This document shows, one piece after another, positions 14,547 to 23,600 of a stretch of DNA of 26,225 nucleotides (the stretch's first letter is position 1; each line of letters begins with the position of its first letter). A program made the position numbers and the translations under genes. The notes beneath the pieces are model-generated. The model was not told the DNA's origin and ran no database searches. It saw only the letters and a program-made list of their open reading frames with translations. This stretch comes from DAIDAN01 sp049303335 (GTDB lineage: Archaea; Aenigmatarchaeota; Aenigmatarchaeia; Aenigmatarchaeales; DAIDAN01): positions 1-26,225 of the forward strand of contig JBAQNA010000046.1 of NCBI GenBank assembly GCA_049303335.1, in the 5' to 3' direction.

Positions 14547-15587
14547 TTATTTCACGACATTTACCGCAAGCATTTGGTTTCCGCTTGAAGCGTTGTATCC
14601 CCGGTTCGCTATCGAAAGCAGGTATGTCCCCTTTCCCCAGTGCGCGTCGTTCGTTATATCGGTTGTGTTAAATGGCAAAATCAGCTGAATAAGGTTTGTG
14701 GCGGGATAGGCAAAGGCTTTCAGCGGCGCGAGAAATGTCCTTGCCATGATGCTCCCTATGCTGTCCCTGAACTTGTTGCAGTTTCCCCTTGAGGCTCCGA
14801 TGTATAATTTGTTTCCCGCGCCCTGGACAACGGTTATGTTGTAGTCGTTTGTAAGGTTTGAATAAAGCGTCTGCGTTGGCGCCTCGCCCGCAAGCCCGAA
14901 CCAGCCGCCCGAGTCGGAGACGCATGCATAATTATTATCGCCCTGTATGGAATCGTCCGCGAATGCGGTGCCGAGATGCACGGCAAAACGGACCGTGACA
15001 TTTCCCGCGGTGGTGTTCATCAAAAACCATGCCAGCGAGACATTCTGGTTGCCGTCCGTGTCGTTCGCATAAACCCTTATCAGGTGCGAGCCAGCGGAAA
15101 GCGAGAGCAGCGTGGAGTTCTGGCAGTTGTCCAAACTCGCGTTCGCGCCAAAGTCAAGGCTATACCAGCAGGCGGCAAGGTTCTCGTCCGCTACGGTGTA
15201 GTTCAGGTTCACATAGGTGCTTTTGTAGGTCGCGTTTTGCGGCAGCTGTATTGTTATGAGCGGCTGGACATTGTCAATATACGCGACGCGCACATAGCCC
15301 ATTATTACGGAATAGCCGCCGCCGGAGCCGGCGCTTGCGCTTAGAGGAGCCTGCTGCTGAGATATCCTGACGGAGTATCCGCCTCCTGACCCGAGACCGC
15401 CGATTTCGCCGATTGCGCTTATGTTCACGGAATAACCTCCGCCGGAGCCCGTCGAGCCTGAAACTGCAAGATCTCCTATCCTTGTTATGTTCACGGAATA
15501 GCTGCCGCCGGAGCCTTCTGTGTATCCATAAGAAAGACCGGTGAAAAAGAGCAGAGCAAGAACGCACGAAAAGAAAAGCCGTTTCAC
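14547..15587 (-). CDS. Surface protein with four GSGGGYSV repeats and an Ig-like domain
   Basis: 346 residues. A signal peptide (LFFSCVLALLFFTGLSYG) is followed by four imperfect repeats of about 20-24 residues, each with GSGGGYSVNI or a close variant. Next is an archaeal surface-type domain: ITIQLPQNATYKSTYVNLNY, then CWYSLDFGANASLDNCQNST, ending with IRVYANDTDGN. A last domain of unknown type (YACVSDSGGWFGLAG onward) ends in MLAVNVVK. Many N-glycosylation sequons are present. It starts 9 nt after the small membrane protein gene that overlaps the RT gene, so it is likely transcribed with the DGR. It could be a structural or adhesive surface protein; the role is not known. Confidence 0.8.
   Translation of the reverse strand: MKRLFFSCVLALLFFTGLSYGYTEGSGGSYSVNITRIGDLAVSGSTGSGGGYSVNISAIGEIGGLGSGGGYSVRISQQQAPLSASAGSGGGYSVIMGYVRVAYIDNVQPLITIQLPQNATYKSTYVNLNYTVADENLAACWYSLDFGANASLDNCQNSTLLSLSAGSHLIRVYANDTDGNQNVSLAWFLMNTTAGNVTVRFAVHLGTAFADDSIQGDNNYACVSDSGGWFGLAGEAPTQTLYSNLTNDYNITVVQGAGNKLYIGASRGNCNKFRDSIGSIMARTFLAPLKAFAYPATNLIQLILPFNTTDITNDAHWGKGTYLLSIANRGYNASSGNQMLAVNVVK
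15294..15520 (-). repeat. Four tandem repeats encoding GSGGGYSV motifs
   Basis: Blocks near 15299, 15366, 15420 and 15486 encode the four (S)GGxYSV motifs, spaced about 54-66 bp. Copies share GGCGGCGG-type cores and could recombine to change repeat number. Confidence 0.6.
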
Positions 15588-15596
15588 ATTATCAAC

Positions 15597-15956
15597 CTAT
15601 TGGGAAATATTTATGCTCATTATAGGAATCCATTTGATGATTTTGTCCTCCTGATAATCGTAGACCGCGAAAAGCGTCTCATACCTTAACGCATACTCCC
15701 CGTCTTTCGTGCCGCTGAAAAGCGCTGGGTAAAGTTTTGTCTGCTGTTCAACGTTTTCTATTTTCGTTATCCACGGTGCCCCCTCGGGCAAATCGAACTT
15801 TGAAATCCTTGCTATTATTTGCTCGTCGGAAGGCTCCGACATTTTCTGATAGGCGAACGCGGCAGCCGTTAGCGCCGCGGCTATTGCAATAAGAAAAATC
15901 AAAACCAAATAAAGCCTGCGCCTTCTTTCGCCCCGCTTTTTCGCACTTTTTTTCAT
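15597..15956 (-). CDS. Small one-TM protein translationally coupled to the RT
   Basis: 119 residues. A strongly basic N-terminus (KKSAKKRGERRRR) precedes a TM helix at about 16-36. The outside part of roughly 80 residues contains DLPEGAPWITKIENVEQ and ends in KWIPIMSINISQ. No family is recognised. Its ATG overlaps the RT stop (ATGA), so the two are translationally coupled, and the surface-repeat gene follows 9 nt later. Such tight linkage with a DGR RT suggests either a DGR-associated surface factor or simple operon sharing. No Cys occurs in the outer part. Confidence 0.7.
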   Translation of the reverse strand: MKKSAKKRGERRRRLYLVLIFLIAIAAALTAAAFAYQKMSEPSDEQIIARISKFDLPEGAPWITKIENVEQQTKLYPALFSGTKDGEYALRYETLFAVYDYQEDKIIKWIPIMSINISQ

Positions 15957-16921
15957 AACAATCCCTTAATGGAAGAAAACAGGTTTCTCCTCGCGCAGTA
16001 GCTGTCCGCATGCTCCGCGTGCGCGTTCCAGCTCTGAATGGTTGGCGCGCTTGCGCTTTCGATTTTCCTTTTTACTTTTTTGATAAAGCTCTTCCGCAGC
16101 GCAATATGCGTCGCGAAAATCCTGTAGCCCGTGAAATCGATTCCCTGCGCTACGGGGTAGGGAAGCGCGCTCTCCTCATGGATTTCCAGCCTTATCGTTT
16201 CAAGAAAGACGATTACGCCCTTTTTTATTTCGAGAAGCCTGCTTTTTTGCTCAAGAAATATGAAGTCGTCGACATACCTCGCGTAGAATCTTATCCCGAG
16301 CGTGTGCTTGGCAAAACAGTCAAACTCGTTCAGGTAAATGTTCGCAAACAGCTGGCTTGTGAGGTTTCCGATAGGTATTCCCCTGTCCTCGCCGTCGTAT
16401 GCGCTGTCTATTATTTCCCTGACAACCCGCAGCACTTTTTCGTCTTTTATCCTTTTTGAGATGACGCTGAAAAGGATTTTATGGTTTATGGAGGGAAAAT
16501 ATTTCCTTATGTCGCATTTCATGTAATAGCCGAACCTGCGCGACCTGACGAATTTTGCGAGCCTTCGCACGCCCGCGTGCGTGCCCTTCCCCTTCCTGCA
16601 GGCATATGAGTCGTGGATAAATGTTTTTTCAAAAATCGGTTCTATCACATTGCAGAGCGCGTGATGCACGACCCTGTCGCGGAACGGCGCGGCTTTAATT
16701 GTCCTTTTCTTCGAGTCCTCCACGAAGAATATTTTATATCCGCCGTGCCTGTATTCCTGCGACTCAAGCTCGCGCTTCAGCTGCAGAAGGTTAGGCTCAA
16801 GATTGTAGGAAAAATCGAGAACGTCCTCCTTGAACCGCTTGCCTTTTCTCGCCTTCAGATAGGCGGAATGAAGATTTCCAAAACTGCACATGTCCGGAAA
16901 AAGATTGTCATAAGTTTTCAT
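15953..16921 (-). CDS. DGR reverse transcriptase
   Basis: 322 residues from ATG 16921 (MKTYDNLFPDM), the usual start of this family; the longer frame to 17098 extends into the TR-RT spacer and is rejected. It copies the TR RNA with adenine-specific errors to rewrite the VR. Visible motifs are ARKGKRFK near 24-31, catalytic Asp137 in KCDIRKYFPSI, the DGR-typical IPIGNLTSQLFANIYLN at 182-198 (SQ where other RTs have QG), and YVDD at 216-219 with Asp218 and Asp219. No maturase, nuclease or integrase domain is present, excluding a group II intron. All catalytic residues are intact, so the enzyme looks active. It follows TR in the normal order avd-TR-RT. Confidence 0.95.
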   Translation of the reverse strand: MKTYDNLFPDMCSFGNLHSAYLKARKGKRFKEDVLDFSYNLEPNLLQLKRELESQEYRHGGYKIFFVEDSKKRTIKAAPFRDRVVHHALCNVIEPIFEKTFIHDSYACRKGKGTHAGVRRLAKFVRSRRFGYYMKCDIRKYFPSINHKILFSVISKRIKDEKVLRVVREIIDSAYDGEDRGIPIGNLTSQLFANIYLNEFDCFAKHTLGIRFYARYVDDFIFLEQKSRLLEIKKGVIVFLETIRLEIHEESALPYPVAQGIDFTGYRIFATHIALRKSFIKKVKRKIESASAPTIQSWNAHAEHADSYCARRNLFSSIKGLL

Positions 16922-17234
16922 AACACCACTTTGCGGTATGGCTTGATTTGCAGGAACGCCTGCCCGTTTATCAGAAATGAAAGTTTGGCGCCTTTTGCGC
17001 GATTTTGATTTTCTGAATTCAACCCATAATGATTTTTTTCGGGAACGGCTTTTCGCCGCGCCCGAATTGTTGATGGCGAAACCGCAGGAAATTCCCAAAG
17101 CGGTTTCAGGGGCGGATTCTGTAGCCTCGCATCGCGCTCGCCCGCAAGCCGTAGCCGGCAGGCTCAGGCTGTCCCGGAATAAGGGCGGAGTTGAGCATTC
17201 CTGCCCTTATCAACCCTTTTTCGAAACCGAGGAT
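16922..17234 (-). other. TR-RT spacer (non-coding RNA segment of the DGR)
   Basis: 313 bp between the TR end and the RT start. In studied DGRs this stretch is part of the template RNA and is needed for cDNA priming and Avd-RT binding. Short inverted segments are visible (for example GCCGTAGCCGGC at about 17149-17160), but I see no reliable single fold. The frame reading into the RT here is open but is probably not translated. Confidence 0.5.
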
Positions 17235-17264
17235 ACTGCAGCAGCGAAACCCGATGTTCGTGTT

Positions 17265-17333
17265 CCCGAAGCTTTTCTTTGGGTTCTTTCTTTTCCTTGA
17301 GGTTTTCTTTCTTCCAAGAAAGAAAAGCTCATT
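17265..17333 (-). repeat. TR insertion C, 69 bp with 11-bp hairpin
   Basis: It splits the TR at TCGAA|CACG (sense). A GAA direct repeat flanks it. It contains the perfect inverted repeat TTTTCTTTCTT (17303-17313) / complement (17316-17326), and its outer ends can also pair (AGCTTTTCTTT with AAAGAAAAGCT). In the target frame it encodes 23 residues rich in Arg/Lys with no stop. Similar in style to the palindromes at 7225-7342. Confidence 0.85.
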
Positions 17334-17358
17334 CGAGTTCGAAGGCGCGTTGTTCAGG

Positions 17359-17394
17359 TTTCTTCTGCGCGCGGTTTTGCGAAACCGCAACGCA
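17359..17394 (-). repeat. TR insertion B, 36 bp with 7-bp hairpin
   Basis: It splits the TR at TTTGAA|CCTG (sense). The hairpin is GCGGTTT-TGCG-AAACCGC (17371-17388), with TGCG and CGCA near the insertion ends able to extend the stem. The 12 in-frame codons read NALRFRKTARRR-like, with no stop. Confidence 0.85.
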
Positions 17395-17416
17395 TTCAAA
17401 GCGAACGAGCCCGCAT

Positions 17417-17476
17417 ATGTGCAAGCCCTTTTGCAAATTTTTTCGTGCGCGCTTCCTGCGCCGGCAAAAGGGCTTT
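17417..17476 (-). repeat. TR insertion A, 60 bp with 12-bp terminal hairpin
   Basis: It splits the TR at GCGAA|TGCGG (sense). The perfect 12-bp arms AAGCCCTTTTGC (17423-17434) and complement (17464-17475) lie close to both ends of the insert, so the whole insert can fold out as one hairpin. It adds 20 codons in frame, without a stop. Confidence 0.85.
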
Positions 17477-17557
17477 TCGCACCATTGTTCCAGTTGCCAC
17501 CGCGGATGAACGCTGTTCAAATCCGCCCCTGCTCCGGCAAAACAAATGGAGGGCGAA

Positions 17558-18067
17558 CTATGCGAATTTGCCTTCGCCCTCAAATGCCCCGCCGAAACCG
17601 TGAATGTTGATTTCATCGCCCGACTTTGCACGAAAACCTTCGGTTTTCGGCTCTCCACGAAAAGCCTGATTCTCTTCCGCTTTTCGGGATGCCAAAAAAT
17701 CTTTTGGATTTTTTGTGCACGCCGGAAACTCCGTTTCCGTGCGCATCCAGCCGCCGAGCATTTTTCCTATCTCGTCCATCTGCAAAGCCGCGTTTTCGTA
17801 TTTTTTCATATCAATGAACCGCAAGTCCTTCGCAAGCCTTATGAAAATCCTCACTTTCTCAAGCTCAATGCTCGCCTTTTTCAGGGCGCTTTTCTCCCCG
17901 CCGTTCGCTTCTATTATTCCCTCCATGACCGCGAGCGCGGAGTTTTCGAGCCTCTGCGCGAGCGTGAACCTCGCCGAAATCGGAATGTTCGCGGCAACGG
18001 TCTGGAGCCAGAGCAAAAAATCATAGTGCTTCTGAAAGATTTTCAGGTTTTGCAACATCTTTTTCAC
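17558..18067 (-). CDS. avd: DGR accessory variability protein Avd, with a palindrome-encoded extension
   Basis: 169 residues; AGGTGA lies 6 nt before ATG 18067. Avd is a four-helix-bundle protein that forms a pentamer, binds the DGR RT and the template RNA, and is required for mutagenic cDNA synthesis. Residues 1-110 carry the expected helices (QNLKIFQKHYDFLLW, then ARFTLAQRLENSALAVMEGI, KKASIELEKVRIFIRLAKDL and MKKYENAALQMDEIGKMLGGW). Normal family members end soon after the GGW. Here residues about 110-146 are encoded by a multi-hairpin element (17628-17742), adding a basic, low-complexity tail to residue 169. The core is intact, so function is probably kept. It is placed directly upstream of TR, as in classical DGRs. 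Confidence 0.88.
   Translation of the reverse strand: MKKMLQNLKIFQKHYDFLLWLQTVAANIPISARFTLAQRLENSALAVMEGIIEANGGEKSALKKASIELEKVRIFIRLAKDLRFIDMKKYENAALQMDEIGKMLGGWMRTETEFPACTKNPKDFLASRKAEENQAFRGEPKTEGFRAKSGDEINIHGFGGAFEGEGKFA
17628..17742. repeat. GCACG-bounded multi-hairpin element, copy 1 (inside avd)
   Basis: It is bounded by GCACG (17628-17632) and CGTGC (17738-17742). It contains four hairpins: CGAAAACC/GGTTTTCG (17631-17649), CGAAAAGC/GCTTTTCG (17658-17686), CAAAAAATC/GATTTTTTG (17693-17715) and CGGAAAC/GTTTCCG (17723-17739). The element is translated as the Avd C-terminal extension with no stop in the frame used. Confidence 0.8.
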
Positions 18068-18089
18068 CTAACAATTTTAGGGGGGAACC

Positions 18090-18186
18090 GCACGAAAACC
18101 GGAGGTTTTCGGCGTGCACAAAATCGAAGATTTTGGCATCCCGAAATCAGAGATTTCGAGGATAGCCGGAAACGAAGTTTCCGTGC
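18090..18186. repeat. GCACG-bounded multi-hairpin element, copy 2 (between avd and target gene)
   Basis: It is bounded by GCACG (18090-18094) and CGTGC (18182-18186). Four hairpins with three-base loops lie head to tail: 18093-18111 (loop GGA), 18119-18135 (GAA), 18142-18158 (AGA) and 18167-18183 (GAA). First and last stems match those of copy 1 nearly exactly. Confidence 0.8.
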
Positions 18187-18191
18187 ACGTT

Positions 18192-18206
18192 GGGGGCGAA
18201 GCCCCC
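18192..18206. promoter_or_regulatory. GC-rich hairpin downstream of the VR
   Basis: GGGGGC-GAA-GCCCCC, 43 bp past the VR end. It contains GCGAAGC, known as an exceptionally stable DNA mini-hairpin. Known DGRs need a hairpin/cruciform just beyond the VR for target recognition, so this is the best candidate; it may also end transcription of the target gene. Confidence 0.6.
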
Positions 18207-18239
18207 CGTTTTCACCAGATTTTTTCCCGACGCCAGACT

Positions 18240-19466
<1,227 letters not shown>

Positions 19467-19472
19467 GGTTTG

Positions 19473-19506
19473 CACCTGCTTTTATTTGCGCGGGCTGGTT
19501 TATAAG
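19473..19506 (-). promoter_or_regulatory. Promoter and RBS of the DGR target gene
   Basis: CTTATAAA (19499-19506) is a good archaeal TATA box placed about 37 nt before ATG 19466. AGGTG (19473-19477) lies 6 nt before the ATG. The TATA box directly abuts hairpin element copy 3. Confidence 0.6.
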
Positions 19507-19507
19507 T

Positions 19508-19560
19508 GCACGAAAATCCTTTTGGATTTTCGGCATGCCGGAAAGCGGAGCTTTCCGTGC
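19508..19560. repeat. GCACG-bounded multi-hairpin element, copy 3 (upstream of the target promoter)
   Basis: 53 bp bounded by GCACG and CGTGC. Two hairpins: CGAAAATCC/GGATTTTCG (19511-19532) and CGGAAAGC-GGA-GCTTTCCG (19539-19557). With the outer TGCACG/CGTGCA pairing it can form a cloverleaf-like fold. It is the short version of copies 1 and 2. Confidence 0.8.
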
Positions 19561-19586
19561 ATTTTGCGGGGGCATCTGTTGCAAAT

Positions 19587-20561
19587 TCATTTTCCGAATC
19601 TCTTGTTCAGCAGCGAATAGACCGCGCCGCCCGCCAGCGCAAGAAGCGGCTTTATCAGCTCCAGTAGCGCAAGAAGCGAAAGCGCGGCAATGAGCGGGGT
19701 TGCCTTGGCCATCGCGGAGAACACGCCGACTTTCGAGAAAACGTCCTTTGCAAGCTGCTCCGTGCCTATGCTTGCGTTTCCGGACTGGAACTGCGAAAGA
19801 AGCTGCGACTTGTAGGAATCCACCTTCGTTTTCACGTTGTCTTTGAACTGGGAACATTCCATCCGCTTGCCCGTCGCAAGCAGCGAGTATTCGCTGTCAA
19901 TAATATTGTTCACGCTCGCGGACGCCTGCGTGACGAAAGACGAGGCGGCGTCGTTCTGCGCCTGCTGCAGCTGCCCGATGTCGGGGAGCAGTATGCTTAC
20001 GCCGGAAATCATCTGCTGCTCCGCGCTCTTGTCAAAATCCGGCATCGTCAGTATTGCGGCAAAGACCGCGACGACAACGGCAATGTTCAGGTAGCGTAAC
20101 ATGTAGGAGGAGAATGCGTATCCGGTCTTGAAGATTGTCTTTCTTTCCTCAAATTCTATCGGCAACAGGAGAGCGAAATATCCCAGCGAAATTATCAGGA
20201 TTGCTGGAGTGATGTTCATCACAAGGGACAAAGCCAGCACGCACGCGGCCGATGCGGCAAGCGCCGCAGCCAGCTTTTTCGTGTCGGGCTTGAACCACAG
20301 CACCGCTGAAAACCCGAGCGCGGAAAGCAGCAGGAAAGGCAAAAGCGGGAGGATTATTTTCTGCAAAATAAAAAACGCGGAATCCGCCATCGCCGCGACA
20401 ATGGAAGACTGCACGGACTTAAGGAAAATCGCCATGAGTTCGTTCTGCATTGAGACCGCATTTCCCGCGGACAAACCGGAAAAGGCGAGGCTTGCCACGG
20501 CAAGCGTAAACACCCCGAAAATCAGGGCTGGCGGAAGAAATGTTTTTTTGTCGATTTTCAT
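19587..20561 (-). CDS. Multi-pass membrane protein of unknown function
   Basis: 324 residues; GGTGA lies upstream of ATG 20561. Hydrophobic segments occur at about 12-30, 68-90, 97-117, 120-135 and 150-172, and again near the C-terminus (LIAALSLLALLELIKPLLAL). The long soluble part between (about 175-280) holds LLPDIGQLQQAQNDAASSFV and KTKVDSYKSQLLSQFQ, rich in Gln/Ser and probably helical, possibly outside the membrane. No recognised motif. It lies between the glycoprotein and DGR target genes on the same strand, with the hairpin element after its stop. Confidence 0.7.
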   Translation of the reverse strand: MKIDKKTFLPPALIFGVFTLAVASLAFSGLSAGNAVSMQNELMAIFLKSVQSSIVAAMADSAFFILQKIILPLLPFLLLSALGFSAVLWFKPDTKKLAAALAASAACVLALSLVMNITPAILIISLGYFALLLPIEFEERKTIFKTGYAFSSYMLRYLNIAVVVAVFAAILTMPDFDKSAEQQMISGVSILLPDIGQLQQAQNDAASSFVTQASASVNNIIDSEYSLLATGKRMECSQFKDNVKTKVDSYKSQLLSQFQSGNASIGTEQLAKDVFSKVGVFSAMAKATPLIAALSLLALLELIKPLLALAGGAVYSLLNKRFGK

Positions 20562-20690
20562 GAGAATTCACCGGCATTGCAATATGGATTAATATGGCAA
20601 ATCAATTCGATATTGCCGTTTCTTTCAACGAACTTATCCTATTCGCGGCTTGCGTTTATTTTCGCCGTCGACTATGAAAATATTCTTCAG

Positions 20691-23600
20691 CTACTCCAGC
20701 GAAGGCCCTTTGTAGACAAACGGCGGCGGGGATTTCGGCCCGCTGTAAGCGTAAGGCTTGGGCTGCCGTTTTCTCTTCAGCTTGTCTTTTATCTTTTCAA
20801 ATATGTCCCTTGCCTTTTTCTTTACAATATCGAGCTTTGTTTTTCCCATTATTCCAGGATGTGCGTATTGGTATCCGGCATCCGGCGCGAAACCGTGCTT
20901 TGGAGGCATCGCAAGATATGCAATAAAACCTGCAACGCCTATGACAAGCACAATCACAACAATCCACAGCCAGCCTCCCGACTGATTGCCCATAGCCTGC
21001 TTCGCCTCGGTTATCTTCGCTTCCGCGCTTTTCAGCAGGCTGTCTATCTGGCTTATCTGCTGGTATGCGTTGAAATAATCGCCCGCCTTGATGTAGGCGT
21101 TCGCCTTTTCAAGCAGAGCTCTTGTCTGGTTCATCAGCGCATCGGCTTCCGTAAGGTTTGCGCCTGAAACCCTGGTCTGGTTTATCAGGAGCGACAGCTG
21201 GTTGAATTTCAGAACATATTCCGATATGTTTGAGACAATCTGCGCCGCGGTCTGGTTGCTTGGAATAACAAGAAGCGTGGCGGAAGCGCTCTTGGTTGCG
21301 GCTGTGTTGTTCGCCACATAATTTATCGGATATGAAACCGGCTGCGCGGAAGCGGGAATGTTGAAGGTTATGAAATATGACTTTTCGACGCCCGCCCCGA
21401 TGTCCTGCGCCGCCGGCTGAACATACCAGGACTGGCTGATTCCGTCAACATAAATTTTTATTCCCGTGAAGTTCGTGAGCCCGATGTTTTTCACGGATAC
21501 GGTTGCGTTCCCGCTCGCGTTCTGCGTTATCCTCGTCTCGGTTGGGAAGCTGGTGATTGTAAGGTTCGCGGATGCGTTTGCTGTTGCCGTGGCCGTGGTG
21601 TTTGCCGCTGCGGCTGTCGTGGATGAAGATGATGTCGTGCTGGTTGTTGTGGAAGAACTTGGCACTGTAACCGATGTGGAGAATTGCAGGCTGTTGAACC
21701 AAACTTTTGCGGTTCCGTTTATCGTCGAGACTGCCGTAACTGCTGTTGTGCCGGACGTTACGTTCCAAGTCACTACGCAACCCGTGCCGTTATGCGCACC
21801 CATGGTAAACGTGAAATCCCCTGTTGCAGTATCGCTGCTTGTGTCCGTGCAGCCGTCGCCTCTTTTGGTAATGGAATTAATGGTCATTCCCGAGCCTTTT
21901 GTCAGCGTTATCTTTGCGGCTGATGCGGCAAGCGGCCCGTAGTTTTTCACCGAAACATTGACAAGAGCCGTTGTCGCATTTGACATTGAGGACGGTGATG
22001 TTTCGATTGCCATGTACAGTCCCGTCTGGTTTATGTAAAGATAATTGTAAATTCCCTCGCCCTTGAAAGCATAGCCGTCGCCGCGCGAGTAGTTCGCGCC
22101 GATGTGCAGCTGGTAAATGCCGCCGGGCTGGCTCGCGGGAAGCGTAACGTTGATATAATAAAAGCCCGCAGCATTGCCGTCTGGACATGGCAGATTTGTG
22201 CAGTATATCGGGTCTGCCGCGGTGGCAGAATAATTAGCAATTGTCAAGTTTCCCGTAGTGGGAATCCTGTAGCTGATGTTCGCGTTTGTCAGCCACGCTG
22301 TCGTGAAGTTGCTCGTGTTCAACGACGTTATCTCTCCCGTGCCGTTGATGTAATAGGCATTAAGCTTTGCCATCACCTGCTTTGCCGCGTTTGTGAAGTT
22401 TATCCAGTTGAAAGTCGTGTCCTTGTTGTTGTCCTGCGAGATGATCTTTACAATGCTGAGGTTCAGGTCGTTCGACAAGTTGACGCGCAATGTAAGCGTG
22501 AATCCCTGGTAAGGCCGCGCCTCCGTGGCGTTAAAGTAGATGTAGCCCTCGTAAACGCCCGACGCGTTCGCGGTAGTGTTCGGGTCAACGTAAAGCGTTA
22601 TATTCACCATATGGTTTGTCCCCGAGGAGATCGGTGTTGCCGGGATTTGATATGTGAAATTTATGTATCTTGTCCCAGACCAGAGCGCGCTTGTCGAATT
22701 CGTCGCAACATAGGAAAGGTTATAGCTTCCGGAATTGTTCATTGTTATGTTCAGGACTTTTGTCATGTTCGCGCCGATATTCTCTCTCAACTCCACGGTC
22801 GCCGAGTTCAGCGTCTCGTTCACTATCAGCGACGATGCGTTAACCGAAGCGTTGAAAGGCATGCGCAGCGCAGCACCCGCCGCCGAAGTGTATTGCAGGA
22901 ACCCCTCGTATTTCCCGTCAATCGAGTTGTTCGGAACTATGAAAGAGACATTTACGAAGGATGTGAAGTTGTTGTTGCCCGTGCTGTTGAACGTCATCGT
23001 GGTGTAGTTTGTGGAAATCCAATCGGAAACGGGATACCATACATAAGCGGTAATGGTATAATTGCTCTGCGATTCGCGAGTATTGTTGCGAACGGAAGCA
23101 TTCCAATATCCCTTCGTGTTTTCCGCTATCTCTACATATTCCTCCATGCTTGCGTTAGTGAAGTTTGCGATTGTGAATTTTCCGTTTGAAGAACTAATCA
23201 AAGTCCTGTTCGGGGCAGTGAGATGGATTGTATAATTTTGCGACACGTTCGTCCAGTTTACCGCAACCCTTATCCTTGTGGCGAACGGCGGGACGAGGAA
23301 GAGCCCGTCCGAGGAAATGTTCGTCTCCCACCTTTTCACATAATAAATTTCCTTGCTTTCGGCAACGCTGTTCAATGTGAAGTTTCCTTCATTGCGCAGG
23401 GTGATGTTTGTAAAGTTTCTGCCTGAAACACTTATGTTCCCGAAATCAATGCTTGATAATTGCCCCGTGCCTGTCGTGTTCGTGGCGTTGAGCGTCGAGA
23501 ACATTATATAAAAGTTGTAGGGCGTTGACGAGGCGTTCGTGATGTTGCCGAATATCCTTATCTCGTATATCGAGTTCGGAACAAGATAGCTATAAGTCAG

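Larger units (their letters stand above)
17235..17510 (-). repeat. DGR template repeat (TR), interrupted by three insertions
   Basis: In the minus-strand sense the TR begins TTCATCCGCGG and ends CGCTGCTGCAGT. With the insertions at 17417-17476, 17359-17394 and 17265-17333 removed, it is 111 nt, exactly the length of the VR (18249-18359). The joined TR reads RGGNWNNGANAGSFAL, then NLNNAPSNSNTNIGFRCC, an Asn(AAC)-rich template as in known DGRs with a formylglycine-enzyme-type target. VR differs at eight positions, all TR adenines (to C, G, A>T and so on; none at other bases). Just past the shared GCAGT the sequences diverge (ATCCTCGG against AGCCTCTG), marking the IMH*/IMH boundary. Confidence 0.93.

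Noticed and set aside
15953..17098. Group II intron or retron reverse transcriptase
   Set aside because: There is no maturase or nuclease domain and no msr/msd; the SQ motif, Avd neighbour and TR/VR pair identify a DGR.
16922..17098. N-terminal extension of the RT
   Set aside because: The RT family begins at MKTYDNLFP-like sequence; the upstream 59 codons are basic and low-complexity and overlap the TR-RT RNA spacer.
17106..17399. 97-residue minus-strand ORF starting MNALRFRK
   Set aside because: It is the reading frame of the interrupted TR: it contains NLNNAPSNS and NTNIGFRCC and has no RBS. It is a template, not a gene.
18090..18206. CRISPR-like array of short repeats
   Set aside because: The units are palindromes with different arms and no spacers of constant length; no cas gene is present.
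22104..23189. 361-residue plus-strand ORF inside the glycoprotein
   Set aside because: It is a shadow frame: Arg/Val-rich, no RBS, no domain, complete overlap with a well-supported surface protein.
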